From the NCBI GenBank assembly GCA_036383895.1, contig DASVNK010000030.1, forward strand, positions 124,001 to 188,000: a DNA stretch of 64,000 nucleotides. Reading direction: 5' to 3'. A program made the position numbers and the translations under genes. Shown here piece after piece: positions 33,871 through 43,773 of the stretch. The DNA is from DASVNK01 sp036383895 (GTDB lineage Bacteria; Verrucomicrobiota; Verrucomicrobiia; Limisphaerales; SXQI01). Each line of letters opens with the position of its first letter. The first letter of the stretch is position 1. The notes under the pieces are model-generated. The model had not been told where the DNA came from. It worked only from the letters and a program-made list of their open reading frames with translations, and did no database searches.

Positions 33871-36102
33871 ATGGACAAAACCGCAAGCGTCACCCCAGCG
33901 CAAACCGCTGCCCCTCCGTCCGCCATCGCCTCGGGTCTCAGCGATAAACTCGCTATTGACGTCAGCGCCGCATCGCTCGGCCTCTTCCGTTTTTTCTTCG
34001 GTGTGGTGATGTTGCTCGAGGCGATCTCAATCGTTCGACCCATGGCGAGCGCGGCGGGTTCGATTCCCTTGGAGACCTATTACACCTCGCCCGAAATTAG
34101 GTTTCACCTTCCCTACGCGGCGTTTACCTGGCTGCCCCTTTTCGCTCCCGGCGTCGTTAGGTTGATCGTTGGATTGCTCGGCGTTGCCAGTGCTGCCCTC
34201 GCCTTCGGCGTCGCGTCGCGAATCTCCGCTGCGGTCGTCTTCTTAACCTGGGGCTACCTCTACGCGGTTGAATCAACCCGCACTTATTGGATGAGCTACT
34301 ACTATCTGGAATTGCTCGTCGCATTCCTGCTCATCTGGGTACCGGCCGGACACCGCTTTTCGATGCGCAATTTATTCGTCGATTCAAACTCCAAAAAGAA
34401 CGCTGCGCTGGCTCCGGTTACCGTGCCCTTCTGGTCGATTCTCCTGTTCCGCCTTCAACTCGTTATTACCTATTTCTACGCTGGCCTCGCGAAAATAAAT
34501 GCGGATTGGCTCCTTGATGCACAACCCATCCGAAAATTCCTTGCCGACGCCTCTGTTGGTGCTCCGGCTGCTCTGCAGTCGATCTTCAACCACGTTCCGT
34601 TCGCTTTTTTCCTGTCCTGGGCCGGCGCAATCTTCGATCTTTCCGTTGGATTTCTCCTCCTCGCGCGACGCACCCGCGTGCTCGGGATGCTGCTCTTGAT
34701 CGTCTTCCATTCCACGAATCATCTCTTTCTCTTCGACGACATTGTTTGGTTTCCATTGCTCGGCGTGCTCAGCGCCACGATTTTCCTAAATCCGGATTGG
34801 CCGGATCGCTTCTTGAAATGGCTGCGCAAACCGCATCTGACTAAGCCCGACCTCAAGTGGCTTGTTCCCGGTGCAATTCTTGTTCCCATCCTCGGCGCTG
34901 CACTCGGTTGGAAATCCGCCGCTGCAGAACGCTTCCGCGCAACCTCCCCCATTTCAAAACTCTGCCTCTCACTTTTCATCGCTTGGATCGCCTTCCAGGT
35001 ATTACTCCCGGCACGCCACCTCCTGATTCCCGGAGATGTTAGGATTACCTTCGAAGGCCTCAGCTTCAGTTGGCGCCTCAAAGCCGAAGTTTATCGGGTT
35101 GAGCCCGCGCAAATCATCATCGCTGACGAACAAATCATTTCAAAAACCGGAGGCGAGCACGTCATTCACTGGGATAAATGGTCGTCGGACAAAACTCTCT
35201 TTCGTTTCGTCGATCGCGCCTCCATCGTCTGGACGAACCTTCCAGAAATCGTCGTCGTCCACGAACCGCTCTTGGGCGACCGGATCTTCTACAATCCCGT
35301 TTCGGCAGGACGTTCCCTCAACGAAGCAGAAGCTCGCGCGCGCATCACCCAAATTTGGCAGGAACGATTTGGACGTGCTCCGAGCGGCATGGCGCGAACC
35401 TTCCCCGTCGCAGAAATCCTCCAGGGCTATGCGCGATCACTCCAAAATCGCGGAGCTTCCGCCGACCGATCCCCGCGCGAATTGCTGCGGAACATGTTCA
35501 CCGATCCTAAGTTGTCCGCGCTCACCAGGCGCCTTCATCCTTTCGATTCCGAAGGTGCAAACAGCGCCGATTTGCCGTTTTTGATCATTGAAGACCCTCA
35601 ACTGCTTAGAGCCAACCCGGCTGGGAAAACTGAAATCGTAGCGAATCTCTGGAAAACGGGCCCGGAACAGCAAGCTCCTGCCGAAAAGATCCGTCATGAG
35701 GGAGGAACTCCAGTCTCGCGCTTCATGCTGAAGGATTCGACTTCCTCGGTCGAACTGCTCCCATACGCGGCTATCGTCACCTTCTCGAACGCACCGAATT
35801 CTCCCGTCGTCGCATGGAACATGTTCAAAGATGCAACCCTCTCCAAAGCGATGCACATCAGCACCAACCCCTTCCTCTTGCAACGTTACGCCCTGCGCGT
35901 TGCAAAACTCTGGCACGAAGCCTCCGGCCACACCCCCAAAGTGCACGCGCATACCGCAATTTCTTTCAATGGCCGCCCCCTCCAGCAGAGCGTTGACCCC
36001 GAAATCGACCTCGCCGCAGTCCAGCTCAATCACTTTACCCACAACCCCTGGATAAATGACCTTAAACAGGGACGAATTCCACCTGCCCAGGCACGGCGTT
36101 AA
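33871..36102 (+). CDS. HTTM-domain membrane protein (vitamin K gamma-carboxylase-like)
   Basis: This 743-residue protein has a hydrophilic N-terminus and then a region of about eight membrane helices (about 40-370) containing LGLFRFFFGVVMLLEA, RTYWMSYYYLELLVAFLLIW, FRLQLVITYFYAGLAKINADWL and LLIVFHSTNHLFLFDD, the HTTM pattern. The GLAKINADWLLDAQP segment is characteristic. A soluble C-terminal half follows (IVWTNLPEIVVVHEP and on) that I do not recognise. HTTM includes vitamin K-dependent gamma-carboxylase; bacterial members are mostly uncharacterised. It is divergent from the carbamoyltransferase operon, so a shared role is possible but unproven. A sigma-70 promoter lies at 33810. Confidence 0.88.
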   Translation: MDKTASVTPAQTAAPPSAIASGLSDKLAIDVSAASLGLFRFFFGVVMLLEAISIVRPMASAAGSIPLETYYTSPEIRFHLPYAAFTWLPLFAPGVVRLIVGLLGVASAALAFGVASRISAAVVFLTWGYLYAVESTRTYWMSYYYLELLVAFLLIWVPAGHRFSMRNLFVDSNSKKNAALAPVTVPFWSILLFRLQLVITYFYAGLAKINADWLLDAQPIRKFLADASVGAPAALQSIFNHVPFAFFLSWAGAIFDLSVGFLLLARRTRVLGMLLLIVFHSTNHLFLFDDIVWFPLLGVLSATIFLNPDWPDRFLKWLRKPHLTKPDLKWLVPGAILVPILGAALGWKSAAAERFRATSPISKLCLSLFIAWIAFQVLLPARHLLIPGDVRITFEGLSFSWRLKAEVYRVEPAQIIIADEQIISKTGGEHVIHWDKWSSDKTLFRFVDRASIVWTNLPEIVVVHEPLLGDRIFYNPVSAGRSLNEAEARARITQIWQERFGRAPSGMARTFPVAEILQGYARSLQNRGASADRSPRELLRNMFTDPKLSALTRRLHPFDSEGANSADLPFLIIEDPQLLRANPAGKTEIVANLWKTGPEQQAPAEKIRHEGGTPVSRFMLKDSTSSVELLPYAAIVTFSNAPNSPVVAWNMFKDATLSKAMHISTNPFLLQRYALRVAKLWHEASGHTPKVHAHTAISFNGRPLQQSVDPEIDLAAVQLNHFTHNPWINDLKQGRIPPAQARR

Positions 36103-36305
36103 AAATATCGGCGCTTTCAGGCGGGCGATTCAGCTACATGGAAGAAAACGGGGGCTTTCCGTTGTCGGCTTTGGCCAGGGCAAAAAAAACGCGCTGGAAT
36201 CTTTCGTCACATTTTCTTTGACATCTTTTATCAAAATTGCGAAAACAACTCTTACCCAAAACTGTTTCGCGGCCGAAGTGGCTGTGGGACTAATAAGATA
36301 CAACC

Positions 36306-39300
36306 ATGCATAGACTACCCTTAACAGGTGATCTGTCGTCTCGTACGAGACAGAAATCCGCTGTTGTCGGGTTGCTTGCCGCCACGCTTATCGCTGGCGC
36401 AACAACTTCACAAGCGGGTACTGCCACGTTCGATTTCGAGACAGACCCTCTCGCTCAAGGACTCACCATCACCACCAGTCACGACGCTGCCTGGGTGACA
36501 ACTGGCGGAAATCCAGGTGGATTTCTCGCTCTCACTTACTCCGAAAACAGCCAAAGCGGTGTTGTTACCTTCCCGGACATCGATGCGGGCAAACTCGTCA
36601 AAGCTTTCCGCTTTGAAGCAGATGTACGCGCTGGTAATTCGCAAGGAGATCGTCCTGCTGACGGCTTTGCTATCAGCTTCGCACGCTCAGGCGACCGCTT
36701 CTTCAACGACGGCAGCTTCGCTGTTGGTGGCCCACCAGAATTCGGGACTGAAACTGGTCTCGCCATTTGCTTCGATACTTGGGCTGGTAACAACGAACTC
36801 CCTGGTGGCGATATCGAAGGCTTGATCGTCCGCGTCGATAACGTCTCGATCAGCAAAACGGATTTGCCGGTACGCAACGGTGCTTGCGACGACCTGAACA
36901 GTTTGCAGACCGGTCTCCGTGATGCTGCATTCTGGACGGACTTTGCCGCCGACCCGGATAATAATTCGCCCCGCTCTCCAGCAGCTTGGGATACTCTCTG
37001 CTGGCAGAAGGTCGTCGCTGACCTCGACGAAACCGGCAAGCTGACCGTTACATGGAAAGGCCGAGCCGTTCTCTCTAACTTCCAGACGACCTACTTCCCG
37101 AGCGCGAGCCGCCTCGTTCTCTCTGGCCGAACTGGTGGCGCTAATGAGCAGACCCACTTCGACAATATTAAACTCACCACGATTCCCGCCAGCCAGCCGA
37201 TCTTGAGCCAGGCAAGCGGCGATGCGTGCGGGGTCAGCTTCCAGATAGCCGACGCCGGGGCGATTTCGGTGAATCAAAGTTCGGTCACGGTCACGATGAA
37301 TGGAACTCCGGTCACTCCGAGTGTTTCGTATACCGCCCCGAACACCACGATCACAGTTACCCCGGCAACCCCGCTTCCGCTTGGTTCCACCAACACGTTC
37401 GTGATTAACTACACCAGCACTGATGGAACACCTAGCGGCGCGTTAACACGCACCTATGTGGTGCCGGCGACCGCTCTGGTTCCTGCCGCAGCGGCAACCA
37501 CGCAGTTCACAGCCGCCAGCAGTGGTTTCACCTACCGCATTCACCAACTTGCGACCGGTCGCGGTCCTGGTGACGCAAACTTCGTCGAACAAGGTGAAAA
37601 CCAGGCTGCTGGTGGATTCCTCGAAGTCAACGGAACCCCTCGCGCAAACGTTGCTGAACCTTCAGCCGCTAACGGTATCGTTGAACTGATCAACTGGGAA
37701 CAGAATGGCGGAGACCTCGCTGGTAATCCGGATAACTTCAACTCCGTCGAACCCGAAGCTGCTCCGCAGGCGAACTCGACGATTCCAGGCATCCCTGGTA
37801 TTGAAGAAGTGCCCGATACCGACAACGTCGTCGCTGAAATCCTTACCTTCCTCGAATTAAAGAGGGGTTGCCATGTTCTCGGCGTAAACAGTGACGACGG
37901 TTTCCTCGTCACTCTCGGTCACAGCCCATTCAGTCCCGTCCTCGGTCAGTTCAGTGGCGGTCGCGGTGCGTCCGATACAACCTTCCGCCTTTTCGTTGAG
38001 CAGGATGGTGTTTACCCAGTCCGACTCCTTTGGTGGGAAGGTGGCGGTGGCGCTAACGTTGAGTTCTTCAGCGTCGTCGGCACGAACAAATACCTCATCA
38101 ATGATCGCAGCCAGACCGCCGCGATCAAGGCTTACAGCCAGGGTAGCACCCCGGGCTACCTCGATTCACTCGCTCCTGCCAACAATTGGAACGGTGCGAA
38201 TCCAACTGGCCCAGTGGTTGTTACCTTCACGAACGGTCTCACCAGCTTGAATCAAGCTTCGGTGATCCTGAACGTCGACGGCACAGTGGTCACCCCGGCT
38301 CCGCAAGTCAGCGGTGGCACCGTTACGTACCGTTTCGCTCCGACGACCCCATGGGCGTTCGGTTCGGCTCATACCGGAAGCGTTGTCTATGCCTTCGGTG
38401 CAGGCACAACCGTAACTCAAGCCTTCCGCTTTGGCGTTCGCAGCCAAACTTTGGCTGACTTCGGCCCCGGCGGTTTCGCAATCGAAGCTGAACATTTCGA
38501 CTACAACTCTGGCCAGCATATCACCACCGTCGACACCATGCCCTATATTGGCGACGAGTACGATACGCTCGGCGCTGTTCGCGATACTGATTACCGCGCT
38601 CCGGATAACGGTCCGTTCAACGCCGCAGGCGGTCCGGATGGTTACGCCTATCGTACCGGTATCCCTGCCGAACCAGCTCCATCAGTGAATCGCTTCGTTC
38701 CGATGGATGCTCAGACAGCAGCCGGAACGCTTGACACTACCCGTCCAGGCGGATGGGAAGTGACGACCAACTACAAGATCGGTTGGGTGGGTGACGAGTG
38801 GTATAACTATACCCGCGTCGTTACTAACGGTAATTACAAGATTATCGGTGTTCAGTCGCACGGCAACGCAGCGGGTGATCCAAATCGTCTCCGCGCGCGT
38901 TTCGGCGTCGTGCTGGCAGGCGCTGGCACTCCAACGCAAACTGTCGTCGAAGTCGGTTCTTATAGCCGTCCGGCCACAGGCGGATGGGGTGAAAACGCCA
39001 TCTCTGTCGCTCAACAGGGTGGCCAGGACACCGTCATCAACTTTGGCGGCACAGCGGCTGGAACATCCACGCAGACCCTCCGGGTCTGGGCAGACGAAGG
39101 CGACTTCGACTGGTGGGCTCTGATTCCGACAACCGAACCGACACCCGCACCTTCGGTCACTTCTTCAAGCCCGCTTAACGGTGCTTACACAGTAGCCGAT
39201 GCGCTGACCTTCGGGATCACAGACGTCCTACGTCAGCACAAGATCAACCTCAGCTCTGTGGCCCTAACGGTGAACGGTGCGAATGTAACTTCAGCCGCGC

Positions 39301-40250
39301 AAATCACCGATACAGCAGCTGGCGTTGACGTCCGATATGCACCGGCTGGTGGATTCGCTGCGAATACCTATAACTACACGCTCACGTTCACTGACACGAG
39401 CGGAGCAACTCGCACTCATACGGGTAGCTTCATCTCGGTCAACAGCCCGAACGTGTTCGTGATTGAAGCGGAAGACCTGAACCATGGCAGCGGTCAGACC
39501 GTCGCCGCAGCGAGCACTATGCCGCTGCAACAGGGCCTCTATAACGGGTTGGGCGCTGTCGAGGGCGTTGATTACAACGTCATTGACGACCAGGCGGGTG
39601 AGGCAACTTACCGCGTCGGTGAGACTGCAGGTGCCAACATCCCGATGAACGGTGGCGGCGATCCAGATCGCGGTCCATTCAACGTCACGCCGAGCTACAA
39701 GATCGGCTGGACCTCGGGCGGTGCTACACCGGAATGGTTCAACTACACCCGCACCTTCCCAGCGGGCACATACAACGTCTACGCTGCTCTCTCACACGGC
39801 GGCGGCGGACCAACCGCTGGTAGCCTGCAAACTGTTGCAGATGCTACCGTGACGAACCAGACGCTCACCGAGCAAGGTACGTTCAACATCGCCGGCGGTA
39901 CGGGTGGATGGGGTGTTAATCGCCTCGTTCCGCTCATCTCTGGCGGTAACCTCGCCAGCGTTTCGCTCAGCGGTACCCAAACCGTGCGCATGACCATGGC
40001 GTCGGACGCGGACTTCGATTACCTGTTGTTCGTCCCGGCTGGCGGACCTCCCCCGGGTGCTACGATCACCAGCGTCACCCGTTCTGGTGGCAACATCACG
40101 ATCAACTGGACCGGTGGCGGTCGCCTCTTCTCAGCCCCTGCGCTGAACGCGGATGGAAGCGCCACATGGACTCTGGTCGCGGGTCAAACTGCGACCTCTG
40201 CAACGGTGCCAGTATCAGGCAACGCGCAGTTCTTCATGGTCCGTCCATAG
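36306..40250 (+). CDS. Large secreted protein with lectin-like and CBM6-like domains
   Basis: This 1314-residue protein has a long signal peptide (about 1-38, cleavage near SQA). Residues about 40-295 form a jelly-roll like L-type lectin/LamG domains (FDFETDPLAQGL, FRFEADVRAGN, ADGFAISFARSGDRFF). Ig-like segments follow around 300-395 and 615-715, separated by a region with VNSDDGFLVTLG that recalls PA14-type domains. Two CBM6/CBM35-like modules (about 720-940 and 1050-1255) begin IEAEHFDYNSGQ and IEAEDLNHGSGQ and share YKIGW...EWFNYTR. It most likely binds carbohydrates outside the cell; no catalytic domain is visible. A strong terminator follows at 40272. No sorting tail is present, so a different anchoring or release route is likely. 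Confidence 0.85.
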   Translation: MHRLPLTGDLSSRTRQKSAVVGLLAATLIAGATTSQAGTATFDFETDPLAQGLTITTSHDAAWVTTGGNPGGFLALTYSENSQSGVVTFPDIDAGKLVKAFRFEADVRAGNSQGDRPADGFAISFARSGDRFFNDGSFAVGGPPEFGTETGLAICFDTWAGNNELPGGDIEGLIVRVDNVSISKTDLPVRNGACDDLNSLQTGLRDAAFWTDFAADPDNNSPRSPAAWDTLCWQKVVADLDETGKLTVTWKGRAVLSNFQTTYFPSASRLVLSGRTGGANEQTHFDNIKLTTIPASQPILSQASGDACGVSFQIADAGAISVNQSSVTVTMNGTPVTPSVSYTAPNTTITVTPATPLPLGSTNTFVINYTSTDGTPSGALTRTYVVPATALVPAAAATTQFTAASSGFTYRIHQLATGRGPGDANFVEQGENQAAGGFLEVNGTPRANVAEPSAANGIVELINWEQNGGDLAGNPDNFNSVEPEAAPQANSTIPGIPGIEEVPDTDNVVAEILTFLELKRGCHVLGVNSDDGFLVTLGHSPFSPVLGQFSGGRGASDTTFRLFVEQDGVYPVRLLWWEGGGGANVEFFSVVGTNKYLINDRSQTAAIKAYSQGSTPGYLDSLAPANNWNGANPTGPVVVTFTNGLTSLNQASVILNVDGTVVTPAPQVSGGTVTYRFAPTTPWAFGSAHTGSVVYAFGAGTTVTQAFRFGVRSQTLADFGPGGFAIEAEHFDYNSGQHITTVDTMPYIGDEYDTLGAVRDTDYRAPDNGPFNAAGGPDGYAYRTGIPAEPAPSVNRFVPMDAQTAAGTLDTTRPGGWEVTTNYKIGWVGDEWYNYTRVVTNGNYKIIGVQSHGNAAGDPNRLRARFGVVLAGAGTPTQTVVEVGSYSRPATGGWGENAISVAQQGGQDTVINFGGTAAGTSTQTLRVWADEGDFDWWALIPTTEPTPAPSVTSSSPLNGAYTVADALTFGITDVLRQHKINLSSVALTVNGANVTSAAQITDTAAGVDVRYAPAGGFAANTYNYTLTFTDTSGATRTHTGSFISVNSPNVFVIEAEDLNHGSGQTVAAASTMPLQQGLYNGLGAVEGVDYNVIDDQAGEATYRVGETAGANIPMNGGGDPDRGPFNVTPSYKIGWTSGGATPEWFNYTRTFPAGTYNVYAALSHGGGGPTAGSLQTVADATVTNQTLTEQGTFNIAGGTGGWGVNRLVPLISGGNLASVSLSGTQTVRMTMASDADFDYLLFVPAGGPPPGATITSVTRSGGNITINWTGGGRLFSAPALNADGSATWTLVAGQTATSATVPVSGNAQFFMVRP

Positions 40251-40271
40251 TTCGTAGTAACTAGAATTCGC

Positions 40272-40306
40272 AGGGCCGGAGGTTCGCCTCCGGCCCTTTT
40301 TCTTTT
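40272..40306 (+). terminator. Intrinsic terminator after the lectin-like gene
   Basis: AGGGCCGGAGG (40272-40282), loop TTCG, CCTCCGGCCCT (40287-40297), then TTTTCTTTT. Perfect 11-bp GC-rich stem, tetraloop and U-rich tail. Confidence 0.92.
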
Positions 40307-40345
40307 GAGCAGTGACTCCGACTATGCGACCTTCCACTCACTGCG

Positions 40346-43300
40346 ATGTGTCCTCAGCCTTTTCTCAACAGGTTCCTTCTCGCAGTCTGCTCGTGCATTC
40401 TCGTCGGTAGCGGATTTGCGGCAGAGTCATGGAAGCAACGCGCAGGTTTCCGTTCTCTTTCCATCTCACCGGCAGAGTCTCCAAAACCCGGCTTCACACT
40501 TACCAGCGGTCAAGGTTCCATCGCCTTCACAAACGCTCTCTCCGAAACACGCCACCTCACCAACCAGATTCTCCTGAACGGCTCCGGCGTCGCTGCTGGC
40601 GACATTAACAACGATGGGCTCACCGATCTCTATTTTTGCGGTCTCGACTCACCCAATGCCCTCTTCAAGAATCTCGGTAACTGGCGCTTCGAAGAAATCG
40701 CTGCTTCCTCCGGCGTGGATTGTTCCGATCTTCTCGCCACCGGTTGCGCGCTCGCGGATTTGGATGGCGACTCCGACCTCGATCTGCTCGTCAATTCAGT
40801 AGGGCAGGGCACGCACCTCTTCTACAACGACGGCCAGGGAAAATTCACAAAGGGTCCAGTCCTGAACCAAAACCTCGGCGGCATGTCTTCCGCCCTGGGC
40901 GATCTCGACGGCGATGGCTACCTCGATCTTTATATCGCTAACTACCGCACGCTCGGTTTGATGGATATTCCGAACGCTCGCGCCACCTTCAAAACCGTCA
41001 ACGGGAAATCTTACGTCGAAACCTTCAACGGCCGCCCCACCACTTCCCCGGATCTCACCAATCGCTTTTCCGTTGGCGGCGGCATCGAAGAAAATGGCGA
41101 ACCCGATCTCATCGCCCGTAATCAAAGCGGCACAAATTTCACCGCAATTCCCGCGACTTCGTTTTTCGATTCCGCAGGCAACCCGTTGCCGACAGAATTC
41201 TTCGATTGGGGCCTCGCCGTCGCCATCCGCGACATCAACGGTGACTCGCTCCCCGACATTTACGTCTGCAACGATTTTCAATCCGAGGATCGCCTCTGGC
41301 TCAATCAGGGTTCCGGCAAGTTCCGCCTCGCGCCACCGCTCACTCAACGCAAAACCAGCCTCTTCTCCATGTCCGTGGATTTTGCTGACATCAACCGCGA
41401 CGGTCACGACGATTTCCTCCTCGCCGACATGCTCAGCCGCGAGCACTCGCAGCGCATGCGCGATCTTCCGGACGCACCACCGCCCTATAACATCGGCGAG
41501 TTCGGCAACCGCCCTCAGTACAGCATCAACACCCTCTTCCTCAATCGCGGCGACAACACCTTCTCCGAAATCGCTCAACTCAGCCGCATCCACGCGACCG
41601 ACTGGACCTGGTCCTGCATCTTCATCGACGTCGACCTCGATGGTTGGGAGGACATCCTTTTCTCCAACGGCATGGAACGCGCCGCACGCGACCTCGATGT
41701 CGCCGATCGCATGAAAACGCTGCGCGCCACCCGCCGCATGTCGGACGCCGAGATTTTTCGCGCCCGCAAAGCGTTTCCCCGACTGGCCCCGCCGAACCTC
41801 GCTTTCCGAAACAAACGCGACCTCACCTTCGAGGACGCCAGCGCCCAATGGAACTTCAACCTCGCCGGTGTTTCGCACGGCATGGCGCTAGCAGATCTCG
41901 ATAACGACGGCGACCTCGACGTCGCAGTCAACAACCTGAATGCCCCCGCCGCGATCTACCGCAATGACACCTCCGCGCCGCGCGTCGCTGTCCGGCTCAA
42001 AGGCACCTCTCCAAACACCCGCGGCATTGGCGCAAGAATCACCGTCCGAGCCGAAGGCCTCCCAACCCAATCACAAGAAATGATGGCCGGTGGTCGCTAT
42101 CTTTCCTCGGATGATCCGATTCGCACCTTCGCCGCCGGTTCCGCTCGGTCCGTCGAGATTGCCGTGCGCTGGCGCGACGGTTCACAATCCCGCCTCACCA
42201 ATTTGCCTCCGAACCACATTTACGAGATTGATCAATCATCCGCTCGCACGCTCGCCAATTCGCAGCCGCAATCCACAAATGCGCCCCCACTGTTCGAAGA
42301 CGTTTCGCACCTCCTGAATCACTCGGTTCCAGAGCAAGGCTACGACGATTTCGCCCGCCAACCCCTCCTCCCACGCAAGCTCAGCCAAAACGGCCCGCCC
42401 ATCGCCTGGCTTGATTGGAACAATGACGGCTGGCCAGATCTCGTCGTTGGCGCTCCCAAAAATGGAACGCTCGCTCTCTTCCTGAACAACAGAACCGGCG
42501 GTTTTACCCGCGCCTCCGAAGCTCAATACAACGGTCCCGTTAAGCGCGATATCGTGTCACTTGTCCCATTCGTTTCAGAAGGGAAGCCCATGCTGCTGGC
42601 CGCGCTTTCAAATTACGAAGACGCTCTCGCCTACAGCCCCGCCGTGCTCGCTTTTTCACCTGGAGCTACCTCCGCTTCAGAAATCGCTCCCGCCTGGGAA
42701 GCCTCTGCTGGTCCCATGGCTCTCGCCGATATCGATTCTGACGGCGACCAGGATTTATTTGTCGGCGGTATGGTGATTCCTGGCCGTTATCCGGCCGCAG
42801 CGTCTTCACGCCTCTTCAAAAGCGAAAACGGAAAATTCGTCCTCTACCCTACTGAATCCGCCTTAACCAACCTGGCGCTCGTCACGGGCGCAGCCTTCGC
42901 CGATCTCGATTCCGACAAGGACCTCGATCTCATCCTGGCGTGCGAGTGGTCGCCGGTCCGTATTCTCATCAACAACAACGGCAAGTTCGTCGATGCCACT
43001 GATCGCCTGGGCCTCAACAATCACAAAGGGCTCTGGCAAGGCGTCGCAACCGGCGACTTCGACAAAGACGGCCGCATCGATTTCGTCGCCAGCAACTGGG
43101 GCCGCAATTCAAAATACCAGAACTCCCCGTCGCATCCCGCGCGGCTTTATTATGGCGACTTCGACGATGACGGCACCTTCGACATTATTGAATCGCATTT
43201 CGAACCTTCGCTTGCCAAGGATGTCCCGGACCGCCAGCGCAATGTCCTCGGCTCCTCGCTCAGCTTCATCAACGACCGTTTCCGCACCCACGCCGCCTAT

Positions 43301-43762
43301 AGCAAAGCCAGCGTCGACGAAATCCTCGGCGAAGCCCGCAATCGCGCCGCCGTCGCCGAAGCAAACCATTTCGAAACCACCGTTTTTCTGAACCGCGGTG
43401 ATCGGTTCGAAGCGCGCCCTTTGCCCGTCGAAGCGCAGTTCGCCCCCGCCTTTGGCGTCTGCGTCGGCGACTTCGATGACGACTCAAACCTCGACATTGT
43501 CCTCGCTCAAAATTTCTTCGCGGTCACACCGGAAACACCGCGCCACGACGCCGGCCGCTCTCTTCTCCTGCGTGGCGATGGCAAAGGAGATTTCACTGCA
43601 CTCGCCGGCCATGTGAGCGGTTTACTCGTTTACGGCGAGCAACGCAGCGTCGCGAGCGCTGATTTCGACAAGGACGGTCGGCTCGATCTCGCCATCACCC
43701 AAAACGGTGGAGAGGTAAAACTCTTCCGCAATCGCACTGTGAAGCCCGAGGCTAATCAGTAG
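40346..43762 (+). CDS. FG-GAP/VCBS repeat protein with ASPIC/UnbV domain
   Basis: This 1138-residue exported protein has a signal peptide in the first 28 residues (MCPQPFLNRFLLAVCSCILVG, cleavage after about GFAA). About eleven FG-GAP-type repeats follow, marked by DLDGDGYLDLYI, DINGDSLPDIYVCND and DFDKDGRLDLAI calcium-binding loops, forming one or two beta-propellers. Between propellers, LKGTSPNTRGIGARITVR and VRWRDGSQSRLTNLPPNHIYEI match the ASPIC/UnbV domain. CRTAC1-like proteins of this shape are abundant in Verrucomicrobiota and Planctomycetota and are thought to bind ligands at the cell surface. The stop lies 11 bases from the convergent helicase gene. Confidence 0.93.
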   Translation: MCPQPFLNRFLLAVCSCILVGSGFAAESWKQRAGFRSLSISPAESPKPGFTLTSGQGSIAFTNALSETRHLTNQILLNGSGVAAGDINNDGLTDLYFCGLDSPNALFKNLGNWRFEEIAASSGVDCSDLLATGCALADLDGDSDLDLLVNSVGQGTHLFYNDGQGKFTKGPVLNQNLGGMSSALGDLDGDGYLDLYIANYRTLGLMDIPNARATFKTVNGKSYVETFNGRPTTSPDLTNRFSVGGGIEENGEPDLIARNQSGTNFTAIPATSFFDSAGNPLPTEFFDWGLAVAIRDINGDSLPDIYVCNDFQSEDRLWLNQGSGKFRLAPPLTQRKTSLFSMSVDFADINRDGHDDFLLADMLSREHSQRMRDLPDAPPPYNIGEFGNRPQYSINTLFLNRGDNTFSEIAQLSRIHATDWTWSCIFIDVDLDGWEDILFSNGMERAARDLDVADRMKTLRATRRMSDAEIFRARKAFPRLAPPNLAFRNKRDLTFEDASAQWNFNLAGVSHGMALADLDNDGDLDVAVNNLNAPAAIYRNDTSAPRVAVRLKGTSPNTRGIGARITVRAEGLPTQSQEMMAGGRYLSSDDPIRTFAAGSARSVEIAVRWRDGSQSRLTNLPPNHIYEIDQSSARTLANSQPQSTNAPPLFEDVSHLLNHSVPEQGYDDFARQPLLPRKLSQNGPPIAWLDWNNDGWPDLVVGAPKNGTLALFLNNRTGGFTRASEAQYNGPVKRDIVSLVPFVSEGKPMLLAALSNYEDALAYSPAVLAFSPGATSASEIAPAWEASAGPMALADIDSDGDQDLFVGGMVIPGRYPAAASSRLFKSENGKFVLYPTESALTNLALVTGAAFADLDSDKDLDLILACEWSPVRILINNNGKFVDATDRLGLNNHKGLWQGVATGDFDKDGRIDFVASNWGRNSKYQNSPSHPARLYYGDFDDDGTFDIIESHFEPSLAKDVPDRQRNVLGSSLSFINDRFRTHAAYSKASVDEILGEARNRAAVAEANHFETTVFLNRGDRFEARPLPVEAQFAPAFGVCVGDFDDDSNLDIVLAQNFFAVTPETPRHDAGRSLLLRGDGKGDFTALAGHVSGLLVYGEQRSVASADFDKDGRLDLAITQNGGEVKLFRNRTVKPEANQ

Positions 43763-43773
43763 TTTTCCGCCGC

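Noticed and set aside
36218..36246. Sigma-70 promoter with TTGACA before the lectin-like gene
   Set aside because: The -35 box is perfect but nothing resembling a -10 box lies 16-18 bases downstream.
40796..41878. Antisense frame (360 codons) opposite the FG-GAP protein
   Set aside because: It is opposite repeated FG-GAP loops and has no start signal or known motif.
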